A stretch of 12,503 bases of DNA from Hyphochytrium catenoides. Lineage: Eukaryota; Sar; Hyphochytriomycetes; Hyphochytriales; Hyphochytriaceae. The position numbers and the translations under genes are program-made. The stretch covers positions 3,811-16,313 of the forward strand of contig FLMG01004711.1 of the NCBI GenBank assembly GCA_900088475.1. Reading direction: 5' to 3'. Shown here in pieces: positions 1 to 8,933 of this stretch; the stretch's first letter is position 1; every line of letters starts with the position of its first letter. The notes beneath the pieces are model-generated. The model was given only the letters and a program-made list of their open reading frames with translations. It had not been told where the DNA came from and ran no database searches.

Positions 1-31
<31 letters not shown>

Positions 32-36
32 AAAGC
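1..36. repeat. GA-rich microsatellite at window edge
   Basis: Interrupted (GA)n run, inside the last visible intron of the WDR7-like gene, where the transcript reads CU-rich. It starts at the window edge, so its full length is unknown. Confidence 0.9.
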
Positions 37-48
37 AATCTGACTAAC

Positions 49-3000
49 CTCGACGACAGGGCCCAGTTGCCGGAGCATGTTAAGTGGCTCCTCCCTTAGC
101 AATGACACCAAACACTAGATCAAGAAAGAATTGTTAGAAGAAAAAGCGCGAGCGACGCTATCTTCTCTCGCTTTCTTTCATTCTTTCTCTCTCTCGCTCA
201 AATCTCTCTCTCTCTCCAAATCTCTCTCGCTTTCGCCTTCTCTGTTCCTCTCTCTTTCCTACCGAGATGCAGCTTTCCCGATAGACTTCAGTAATGTCTG
301 AGCGAATAGCCTCTTTGCCCAGCACTGCTATGTACATCGAGGGTTCAGATACGCCTGAGGGGATGGACATAAATCAGTAGCTCTCCTTATGGTTAAACGA
401 GAGGCACATGGAGACATGAGAACAAGGAAAGAGAGAAAGTAGGAAGAGATACTGGGTCCCGAACTAGGACAAGAAGGGCGACAACAATAGACCAAGGCAC
501 GAGAGACATAGCCACAGAGAGAGAGAGAAGATATCTTTCTTCCAGAGGACGATAGTCTCTCTCTCTCTCTTTTACTCTCTGTTTGCGTTTTTCTCTCATT
601 TCGACCACTCACCAAGCTCATGCAGTAGCCGTCCCGCCGCCACCTGCACCGTGACTGTGCCTGGCGCCCCAGAAGTCTCTGAAACTGAAGTATCAGAGGC
701 AAGAGAGACAAGTGTGCGGTAGAGATCGCGGAAGTTCTGTATGTGCGGCCTCCAAAGCGCCATCCCCTTGCTGAGCAGATCCGCAGCCACGATTGATACT
801 TGAGTCGGGCCTGCTAGCAGCGCCACCAGTAGCTGAGAGATCTTCCCAGCCACCACCGGCGACAGCTCTGCAGGGTAGGAGACACCAATTGTTCCTGAGG
901 AAGGTAGGATGAAGTCGTTAGGACCTAGTAACGAAGGCGGAGACTCAGCGGGTAGACGAGAAAGCCAAGCAAGACAAAGAGCAGACAATTCGGCCACAAT
1001 GGATGAGAAACGAGGAGAGAAGAAGCTGTCCCGAACAAGCCAAGGAGTACGAGGTACTACCACAACAAGAGAAGCTGCTATACGGATCACCTAGAACAAG
1101 AACCATTGGCCCCAACTCTGTGCCAATGGCGTCCAAACGAGTGAGGTTCGCTTCTGGCGAGGAGAGAAAAGAGTCCACTTCTACTTTCTGCCAAGCGAAG
1201 TGAAGCTTTGCTGCCCACTCAGCAGCCACTGCACTACGACGAACGTCCGTCATGCGGGAGAGTGTGCCCTATGGAAGAGACATATGGCAGCCGAGGGTCA
1301 GGTGAGGAAGATGTGCATCTCTGCAGGGGACACGCAAGAGCTCCGAAGGCCACCCAAGTACTATGAAGAACCGTCAAATGGCACAACCAAAGCCAAAGAA
1401 AGACGGAAGCACAAAGCAAAAAAAGCCGTGGATGGTGGACCAATCAGCAGGAGATGAAGGACCAAGTCACCGGTGGCCAAGGTGGTCCGTAGAGAAGCAG
1501 GTACCGACAGAGATGAGACTAGATGGGCCACAGAAAGTGAACAGAGACGACCACGAGCATCGGAAGAAGAGGGCTAACCTGAAGGAGCAGCCGCGCAGCC
1601 ACACTGGCTTCCTCCCAGGGACGCAATGCCTCACGAGAGAGGGCCAACATTGACGGCTCAATAAAGCGCTGATGAAGCTCCTACGAGACGACGAGACAGA
1701 GATAGAGGAAAGTAAGAAGAGCTCGTCAAGCCCTAGAAGCGATGTCAGTGGAGCTAGAAGGGCTTTACCTCTGGTATAGATACTCCATACTGGGTGATCA
1801 GCCTGCTAAAGAGCCCCTGTTTAGCGAAGGAGACGCGCGGAGAGAGTGGTCCAGAGGAAGATTGTGAGGAAGTCGCCACCTTCTCATCTCCAGGCCTGCC
1901 AGTGATCAGAGAGTGGTGGGGGGCGAGGCAATCAATCTCCTTGCTCTCATCGTCAAACCAACAAATGCAAGAATCTAGGAATTTGACTACCTGCGAGGCT
2001 TGCTGTTCATGAGGTGCATGCAGAAACAGAGGAGAGAGAGCTGGTGCATCGCCGTGAGCTCCGCGGAGTACTGCCAACGCGCTAGCGGGCCGCTGCGACG
2101 GGGTACAGCAAAGGTCAGCATGCCCTCCGCGCCCATTAGTCCATAAGAGATAGGCAGATCCGGAGGGACCAGTCCCAACTCCTGTGTTGTCCAATGAAGA
2201 ACCAGAAAAGGCGTTAGAAGGTCATGACAGACAATTCAACCTCTAAAGCAGTCCATCTCGTGCTAGATCACAAGCTTTTACCTCTCTGAGAGCACCTGCA
2301 CGTATTAGACTCCAGACCCTCAAATTTTCTCTCTCTTTCTATTGATTACGTTCCTTCTTCTCTCCATGTACAACGATATAAGATACGAGAACGCACCTTT
2401 CTGCAGGCGCTGTCGATATCCTCATCCACACCCCAGGAGAGGAGGGAAGAGATCAGTCCAGCCTCCAGCGTCTGCACTGATCCGCTTACAGTCCGCTCAT
2501 CAGCGCCCTCCGTATCGTCCCTGCCAGTCCCGAGAATATGGTCAAACTCGTCCTCTCAGCGCTAGACAAGGAAGAAACTTCCACCTGCTGATGGCGACGA
2601 ATCTTTCTCATTTACTTTTCCCTCGTTCTCACAGTGTTTCCTCTCCATAACAAGACGTAACTCTCTTCCTTGTTTACAGCATTCAATCACTCTCCATCTC
2701 TCCCTTTCTGTTTCACTCTCTTTCTGTCCCGCCCTGCTTTCTCACCAGCGCTCTTGCTTTGGAGCTCTTCTCTTCAGTAAGTCCTGTCGAAGCTTTGCTA
2801 ATAGGTAAGCATAGCGTGAGCTCCTAGGCCCAAGATAAAGAAGATACATTATAGAGGTCAAGCGTTCGGACAGACCTGTCAGGGATTTCATACTGAACAG
2901 GAACACGTGTAAGGGCCGTAGCGCAAGGAAGCCGCTCTCGGGAACCTCGCAGATGTTGGGGATAGAAAGGACCGAAACAGGTTGCAGAGGGGCCGACGAC

Positions 3001-6000
3001 TGTGATGGATCTTCTATCTCTGCCATCACGTTCCGCATCAACTTTCCTCCATCCTTTTGCCACACAGGTAATAAAGAGAGCAGGGGAAGCAGCGAGAAGG
3101 GGCTTAGGTTAGACAAGACTCTGTGAGCAAGAAAAGCAGAGGGAGCTGGCAGGAACTGATGTGCTGAAGGGTAGAAAAAGAGATACGGCACCCAAGTAAG
3201 GAAACATAGACTAGAGAAAAGGAACAGAGATGATAAGAGGCGGGCGATTGAAGCTAGAAGACAGCTAACTGGCTCCCAAGGCGGCAGAGTAAGATCTTTG
3301 TACCTTCACATTCACAACTGTTGAAGACAGAACGCGTTCCAGTTGGCCGCTGCTTAGGTCCCAGATATACGAGAGCTCGTCTGCGCACTCCACGACCACG
3401 TAGGAGGCGCCTATCCGCCAGGACACCTAACGCCGCGAAGACAGGCAGACAGAGAATGCAGTGTCAAAAGAGATAGTCTGCGACATAGCAGATGGCTTGG
3501 AGTGCACGGAAGGAGCGAAATCTGAAAGGCAGAGTCTGACTAAGAAACCTGCAAGAGCGGTTTGGTTGGAAGGAGGCGAAGGAGGCGTCGCCTGCAATCA
3601 ATGGCACTTTGAACGCAAAGTACCCAAAGAGACAAGAAAAGCGACGCTGCAATGGCAAACTTAGGTTCAACACGAGCAAGGAGGCGAGCGAGAGAGTGTG
3701 TTGAGGACTCAAGACATCCTACATCTACGATAGCATCACTGTGACCGCCAAGAACATAAAGTGGCTCCAGACGCATCTTCTGATGCTGCTCGTGTAGGTT
3801 CCGTTGTCTAAAAACCTCCAGAGTGCGCTCTTGAGGGGATACGAAACGCTGCACTACCACCGCACGATCCAGCCCCACGGACGCGAGTAGCTGTCCCTGG
3901 CTGGTGTTTCGATGGGGGGAAGAGAAGGACGAGATGGCCGCTGAATGTTGGTGCACTCGCTGGAGCAGCCGGCCTGACTTTTCTAAACCCTGGAGGAAGC
4001 GTAAGCTGAAAGTGGAAATGGAGAGAAGAGAGGGAGAGAGACAGATCGACAGTAAACAAAGGAGAGGGTTTATGCACCTAGAAAATCGCCCAAAGCAAGA
4101 AACAAGACCTGGAGGCGAGGACTACGGCTGACATGCGGAGTAAGAGATCCAGAGAGATAGTTTAGGTCGAGTTCTTATTCTTCCTACCTCGCCGTCGGGA
4201 GTCTGCTTGCCGTTAAACGTCAGGACCCACAGGGCCAGAGAGCCATCGGCAGCTCCAACCAGCAGGAGAGTTGAAGCTTCGCCTTGCATCGCCTCTTTCT
4301 CGCCTTTCGGGGACGACGGGATCTGAATGTTAAGGCTGGAAACTGCTCCGCCACTGCCAGGAGTCGTGTTCACAGTTTGCTTGAGTTTCACCGTGATCTT
4401 ACGAAGGAGACCAAGCGCTGCCTCTCCTTGCAGCTCTGACTCGTCATCTACCAAAGTCTCGGTAAAACTAGCACTTCGCTCCCTACCAGCAGGATAGCAG
4501 GGGAAGGAGAGAAAACGACAAAAGTTGAGTTATTTAGGCAATGACGGTACATGCGAAAGGATACAGGCGAACAAGAAGACATAATTGGCTGCCAGGCAGA
4601 GCTTAAGACTAAAATAGTGCTCAGAGAGGCTCTACCGCTGCTGTCCCCAGACATAAGAAGCCATGCAGGTAACGGCAGTGGTCGCACCACTGAGAAGTAA
4701 TGGCGCGGGGTCAGACGGCAGTGTCCCAACCTCTACTTGGCCCGTCCCGAAGCCTCGGACAAGGATGGCAGGAGCGCAAGTAGAGCGTGAGGCTGACATA
4801 GGAAGGTGTAGAGAAGGTTGCCTATCCGTAGTGGGAGAGATCGGAATGCCATCGGGCCCCCGGAACTGGCTCCGAGCATCCGAGTCCGCAGGCAGCAGGT
4901 TATCCGATGGAAGGACGAGAGAGGTGAGTGGCTCTGGACCCTCTAACAACCTATTTAGGGCTACCACATCTGTCAGAGCCGCTCTGCGTAGTGAGAGAAG
5001 AGAGAGAACAGTTAACGAGTCTGACTATTATCCTCTATCTAACCTCTTTTCTCCACTCTGTCACAACTAGCTTATGGGACGGCTTAGCTTTGAGTTTTTG
5101 GGTTTATCTTTCCCTTCTCAATCTCATTTCTATCCTACCATAAGCTTAAAGCAGCAACAAGAGAAAAGAGATTCGCCGCGTTTACCTTTCCTTCACTGAT
5201 GGCGAGGTTACTCTTCGTTGCCAGCCGTCAGCTAGACAGCTTCTTGCCGACTCTAGGGCAAGAACTTGAGGCTCTCCTTCACAGTTCGGCGACAGCACTG
5301 AGCAAACTAGAGAGCCGTCCGCAAAGCCCTGAAGCAGCCAGACGGGGCCGCCCTCACTATTAAGCCCGAGCATTGCCCCTAAATCACGATCCAACTTCGG
5401 TGGCCATGTGTCTGCTTGTGCTTTCTTTATACTGCTTCCTTCTGCCTTCAATGATAGCAGATGAGTCGCCGATTCTTCTCCCTTGACGCTAAGTTGCACC
5501 AGGTCTCCAGCAGACGTAGATAAAATTCCTATATTATCCCCTACTGCCAGCCACCGAGGAGCCCAGGTTGGTGCTAAACGTGCCTTTAGACCCCACCTCT
5601 GTAGGTGAGATGAAGGCGAGCCTCCATACAGCCCTAGATTTCCGCTTTCAGTCTTCTCAGCGGCTTCCAGAAACAGTCTGTAAGAGAATTGAGAGATGAG
5701 CCACAAGAGAGACAGGTTGGCGGGAAATCAAGAGAGCAGGCCCTCGGCATGGCAGAGCAAATTGTTGCGAGCAAGGCATCCAACGGATTGCCAGCATACG
5801 CCATTAGCGAATCGTCGCAAGGAGAAAGACACCGAGGCGCACGCGGGCATGTTAGCTACTGGCAGCGAGCTCATGAGAACTCTCTTACATATCAAGACGG
5901 GAATGGAAGAGAAGAGAGCGGACGTACCTCCCCTGAGGAATCGCAGCCCAGCGATCAGCCCAACCAATAAAGACCCAGCTGGCGGAAGCGGAGTGAGCTG

Positions 6001-7474
6001 CCACGGCCATCGGTACGTCCGAGTAGGAGAGATCAGAACGCTTTCCGCCCTTTTTTTCTCCTTCTGCGACCTCCTGTAGCCTCAGGACGTACTTTTGGCT
6101 CGGCTTCTGCAGCCGCACACTAACGCTCCACTTCTTGCCAACCTCCAGCTTCCCCGCCTGTCCACCTCTTTAAGCAGAAGAGAAAGTCAGACAACGCGGC
6201 GTCTTAAGGTAGTTCTGTTTGGATTTAACTGAGGAGATGGTACCAGGGAGACCCCACAAAGAGCTCATGCCAAGGCAAACCTACGAACTAAGGAGACAGA
6301 CAGAAGATAAGCTAGCAGAGGTCAAACAATCAAGAGACCAGAGAGGGCGCGAGTAGACGGGCAGAGAGAGAGAGAGAAAGGGAAAGAAGCAAGGAAGTGG
6401 GAGTGAGAGCCAAGAAGGCCCAGCGAGAAGAAGAGATGCAGACCTAGGTTGATACCACGTGTAGCAGTGGATGACGCTGTCAGAGGACACAACAGCAAGC
6501 CGTGCATCCCAAGGGCTCTGAACCCCAAGGGCGGCAGGATTGCTGGGATAATTTGAGGTACAAGGGAAGAGTTATCGTCGGAACCAAACAATGAGGAGGA
6601 AGAAGGAGCAACAGGACCGAAGATGAGATCAAGCCATGGCTATAGACGAAGGGGGAAAAGGACGATCGAGATAGGTGAGAAACCTAGAGCGAGCACCAGA
6701 CAGGACCCAGACCAGAAAATAGTAGACAGAGCACGGTCGTAGATGGCTAGAGACTGTCTCCTCTCATAACCTAGCATATCATGCGTTACCCATCGGCATT
6801 TGTCCCCTACCGGTTCTCTGTCCAATGGAGGCCGACATTGTACCCTGAGGGCAAAGATACGCGCTCTATCACCTCCAACCGCCAGAGATCCACCAGCCAG
6901 AGCCCACTGCCAGCTCCTAGGAGCGCCGCGTAGCGATCGTTGCTGAACACTTGCAGCGACAGCACCGGGCTGAGCCCAGCCGCGAAATCTAGAGATCTAG
7001 CTAGGCATCTAGACACTCGAAGTTAGCTAACTAGGGAACTCGAGCTGCGGGAGACAGAGTGGTCGTAGTACCTGCCATCACGCAACATCCAAAGACAGAG
7101 ACATCCATCCACGGAGACAGAGACAGCAACCTTCTCGGCCCATTCATTCGAAGCGACATCTACCGCGCAGATGCGGGACTTGTGGGCAAATGCTAGAGAT
7201 CGAGGGGAGAACTTCAGAGGTCTTCCAGCGCCTACCGAAGGAAAGTACACAGGGTAAAGAGTCCGGCTATGAAGCTTTGTCAAGACCTTTGAAGCTTCTT
7301 ACTGTCAACTTCTTGAGCATCCTGGGCATCCCAGATGCAAAGGCCTCCAGACGCAGAACCAGAGATAATCAGAAGCTCATCCTTCCCTTCGAGCTTCACT
7401 GTGGCTCGCCCCAGCGCCGTGATTCGGTGTTGGGGCGGTGACTCCCAGAAAGCGATGGGTAGTGAGAGGTCCAT
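49..7474 (-). CDS. WDR7 / rabconnectin-3 beta-like WD40 protein, 20 exons, 3' end outside window
   Basis: Exons in transcript order: 7474-7303, 7231-7072, 7008-6844, 6542-6444, 6167-5928, 5677-5186, 4983-4636, 4482-4188, 3989-3723, 3426-3304, 3053-2876, 2554-2397, 2181-1991, 1895-1769, 1680-1579, 1268-1185, 1090-1051, 894-613, 354-263, 114-49. Every intron is GT-AG and every junction keeps phase, giving 1,227 codons without a stop. I chose the start ATG at 7474-7472 because it is followed by LPIAFW, matching the LPIVLW near the WDR7 N-terminus. The frame stays open upstream, so a longer N-terminus is possible. Family knowledge: WDR7 pairs with DMXL/rabconnectin-3 alpha and supports V-ATPase assembly; human WDR7 is about 1,490 residues, so the last 200 or so are probably missing here. 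A further intron starts at 48 with GTTAGT. The least certain choices are the donor of exon 4, the acceptors of exons 11, 12 and 14, and the short intron 895-1050. Confidence 0.85.
171..240. repeat. CT-rich low-complexity tract in intron
   Basis: Interrupted CT repeats lie within intron 115-262 of the minus-strand gene. The transcript is GA-rich here, the reverse of most of its other introns. Confidence 0.75.
516..572. repeat. Opposed GA and CT microsatellites in intron
   Basis: A (GA)n run at about 517-528 faces a (TC)n run at about 555-570, within intron 355-612. The two runs are complementary and could pair as a stem with a loop of about 26 nt in the pre-mRNA. Confidence 0.7.
3304..4983 (-). 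other. Second WD40 propeller of the WDR7-like protein (exons 7-10)
   Basis: Residues about 443-787. Exon 7 carries APAILVRGFGTGQVEVGTL, which corresponds to the 'GRLVCGREDGSIVIV' blade of WDR7, then ATTAVTCMAS. Exon 8 opens with a Ser/Glu-rich insert and ends with the blade TLLLVGAADGSLALWVL. Exon 9 has QLLASVGLDRAVVVQRF and EPLYVLGGHSDAIVD. Exon 10 has VSWRIGASYVVVECADELSY followed by IWDLSSGQLERVL, the closest family match in the window (WDR7: WRPSDDYLVV, then VYVWQMDTGALDRC). Phases across introns 4483-4635, 3990-4187 and 3427-3722 all agree with this reading. The inserts in exons 7 and 8 are longer than in the human protein and look like surface loops. Confidence 0.82.
5186..7474 (-). other. 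First WD40 propeller of the WDR7-like protein (exons 1-6)
   Basis: Residues 1 to about 442. Visible WD-type blades in order: LLIISGSASGGLCIWD (exon 1), VAVSVSVDGCLCLWMLRDGR (exon 2), YAALLGAGSGLWLVDLWRLE (exon 3), ARLAVVSSDSVIHCYTW (exon 4), SWVFIGWADRWAAIPQG (exon 5), APRWLAVGDNIGILSTSAGD and VWLLQGFADGSLVCSVLS (exon 6). They match, in the same order, human WDR7 segments that I recall, such as CLWDVSDGRC followed by a blade ending in DATSLEVL. Exon 5 has a charged insertion (EGEKKGGKRSD) between strands. Exon 4 can end at 6456 (donor GTATCA) or 6444 (donor GTCTGC). Only 6444 avoids a stop at the junction with exon 5, so I used it. Confidence 0.8.
6363..6377. repeat. Short (AG)7 microsatellite in intron
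   Basis: Seven AG units within intron 6168-6443, read as CU in the transcript of the WDR7-like gene. Confidence 0.8.
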
Positions 7475-7793
7475 GGGTCCTAAACCTCTTAGTAACTCCA
7501 AGTGTTCATCTCCATCGCTGTACGAGCTTGAGGAGTCTAAGAAGGGGCGAGGCGCTCTCACCGCTTGGTCGCTGCATTGCTCTCCTAAGAATCGGTATGT
7601 AGCATAGCTCAGCGCGGGGCCGGATTGACAAGAGCCTTGACTGCTGTGGAGGAAACGAGGCACAGCACCGGTGAAGCTGCACTGTGCAAGAAGAGGAAGG
7701 ATAAAGATGGAAGATTGCTGTTGCTTTACTGCTCTCCAGCCTCAGTGTCTCTAAGCCTGTCTGCACCTTGGCGGCCGAGCCGATGAGCAAGGA

Positions 7794-7798
<5 letters not shown>
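7475..7798 (-). promoter_or_regulatory. Presumed 5' leader and proximal promoter of the WDR7-like gene
   Basis: This stretch lies between the chosen start ATG (7474) and the GA microsatellite. I see no TATA box. The minus-strand frame leading into the start stays open for at least 60 codons. At about 7690, CTTCTTGCACAG resembles a splice acceptor and is in phase with that frame. A 5' non-coding exon, or a longer coding N-terminus reached by splicing, is therefore possible. The upstream peptide is Ser-rich and has no family match that I recognise, so the shorter start is preferred. Confidence 0.35.

Positions 7799-7853
<55 letters not shown>
7799..7853. repeat. Perfect GA/CT dinucleotide microsatellite, about 27 units
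   Basis: Uninterrupted GA on the plus strand, about 325 nt upstream of the WDR7-like start codon. Predicted peptides across it (RERERE, SLSLSL) are artefacts of the repeat. Its place in the promoter region leaves open a role like that of GAGA-type promoter elements, but nothing in the sequence proves one. Confidence 0.95.
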
Positions 7854-7854
<1 letters not shown>

Positions 7855-7964
7855 ACAGGCAGGAGGAGAGAGAAGGAAGGACCGAGGGAAAGGAAAGCAG
7901 AAAGAACGAAGATGTCAAAGACTCCGCCAAAAGCTTCTTCCGCATCTGCAACAGCTTTTCACCT

Positions 7965-8096
7965 TCAAGTCCTCCAATGTTCGTAGTACACGTATTGCAA
8001 CTTTTGGAATGCCTTCTTTTCCAGAAATCCTTCCCAACCTCCTGCAATAATACTAGGGATTTCTGAATATTTCAGGATTAGTGAATCTTTCATCAT
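7965..8096 (-). other. 43-codon ORF upstream of the WDR7-like gene, coding status uncertain
   Basis: The ORF starts at a double ATG (8096 and 8093), ends at TGA (7965-7967), and lies about 490 nt upstream of the WDR7-like start on the same strand. The peptide has a balanced composition (SLILKYSEIPSIIAGGWEGF, then KKAFQKLQYVYYEHW), unlike the repeat-derived peptides nearby. It could be an upstream ORF in a long leader, an exon of a missed gene, or chance. I recognise no family. Confidence 0.2.
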
Positions 8097-8644
8097 TCAA
8101 AGTGGCGTAGCCCGATACAAACGACAGACAAACACCGAAGGGAAGGCTCTGAAGGATCATCATCTGACAGATCTTCATCCCAGATCTTCATCATCATCAT
8201 CTTCAATCCTCCGCGGCGGCACCACTCGGAGCTCCGGCTGCCTGCTTCCTGCTAGGTGGAGGCTGGAAACTGCCTGGAGGCTGTTACCTGAGAACCCGAC
8301 TACTAGAGGATGTGGGCAACACTGTCGTATGGTATGGGACGGCAGATATGCTTGAGGATTGGCAGCAGAGCTTCAGGAGGAGGATGGGGTGCATTGAGCT
8401 ATGGCTACTAGGGCAAGGGAAGGGAAGAAGACAATATCCTCGACGTATCTTAACCTCCTTTGCTAACCTGGGCGTAGGCTTGGTCACAGGAGTACTATGT
8501 CCACGACATCAAATCACCAAGGCAAAATGACTTAGGGTTTAGAAGGGTGAAACAAAGACTTGCTGAAGCTACATCAATTAGCGAAAGCAATGAGAATGCG
8601 GACATATACCCGCGATGCCCAAACTCCATTATCTCTTCTCTCTC

Positions 8645-8686
8645 TGACACCCGTGGATCATTAGATATAGCGGATGCCGGGTGTCA
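8645..8686. repeat. 9-bp perfect inverted repeat with 24-nt loop
   Basis: The arms are TGACACCCG (8645-8653) and CGGGTGTCA (8678-8686). No T-run follows the stem. The meaning is unknown; it may be a transposon scar or a chance hairpin. Confidence 0.6.
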
Positions 8687-8767
8687 TAGCAGGGAAAGGA
8701 GTGAGGGTTAGGAAGGCAGCTGTAGACAGGAACCGCGGGGACAGAAGGGCTCGAGCGTCAGGAAGCG

Positions 8768-8933
8768 CCTAAGGAGGGTGTTAAGATGGCCTGAGCATCT
8801 CTCCCATGCGTTGGTAAAGTTAATGCGCGGTCGTTAGGCTATAATAGCCTTCACAATGGCGACGAAGGTCTTTCAAGAGCATTTCCCGCTCATTGACCAA
8901 CGTGACCCAGGCCATCTTATCACCCTCCTTAGG
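8768..8933. repeat. 26-bp inverted repeat (one mismatch) around a nested small hairpin
   Basis: Arm 8768-8793 and the reverse complement of 8908-8933 are identical at 25 of 26 positions. Further inside, CGTTGGT (8809-8815) is again mirrored near 8896-8902, so the original arms were probably longer and have been altered by an indel. Near the centre, AGGCTA-TAA-TAGCCT (8836-8850) forms a small perfect hairpin. The left arm on the plus strand encodes APKEGVKMA before a stop, and the right arm on the minus strand encodes VPKEGDKMAW. This suggests an inverted duplication of one short coding piece. Confidence 0.8.

Larger units (their letters stand above)
49..3053 (-). other. Helical (alpha-solenoid-like) middle and C-terminal part of the WDR7-like protein (exons 11-20)
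   Basis: Residues about 788-1227. Recognisable family positions in order: LRPLHVFLFSMKSL (exon 11; WDR7 DPDIHVLFFDVEAL), LISSLLSWGVDEDIDSAC (exon 12; SCLHAWGLNEVLDEVC), ISYGLMGAEGMLTFAVP (exon 13; VSFGLLSRGGHMSLMLP), LFSRLITQYGVSIPE (exon 14; WSQLAAMHCVMLPD), FIEPSMLALSREALRPWEEA (exon 15; [20 protein letters not shown]), RRSAVAAEWAAKLHF (exon 16), TIGVSYPAELSPVVAGKI and VAADLLSKGMALWRPHI (exon 18), SEPSMYIAVLGKEAIR (exon 19). Linkers between the second propeller and exon 12 are about half the human length, so a small exon could be missed in introns 3054-3303 or 2555-2875. The family's last WD repeats would lie beyond position 1. Confidence 0.78.

Noticed and set aside
596-1253. Overlapping minus ORFs read as two separate genes
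   Set aside because: Phase and family motifs show they are successive exons of the WDR7-like gene, with introns 1091-1184 and 895-1050 between them.
7751-8066. ORFs on both strands with long RERERE or SLSLSL peptides
   Set aside because: They are translations of the GA/CT microsatellite; a dinucleotide repeat stays open in several frames by nature.
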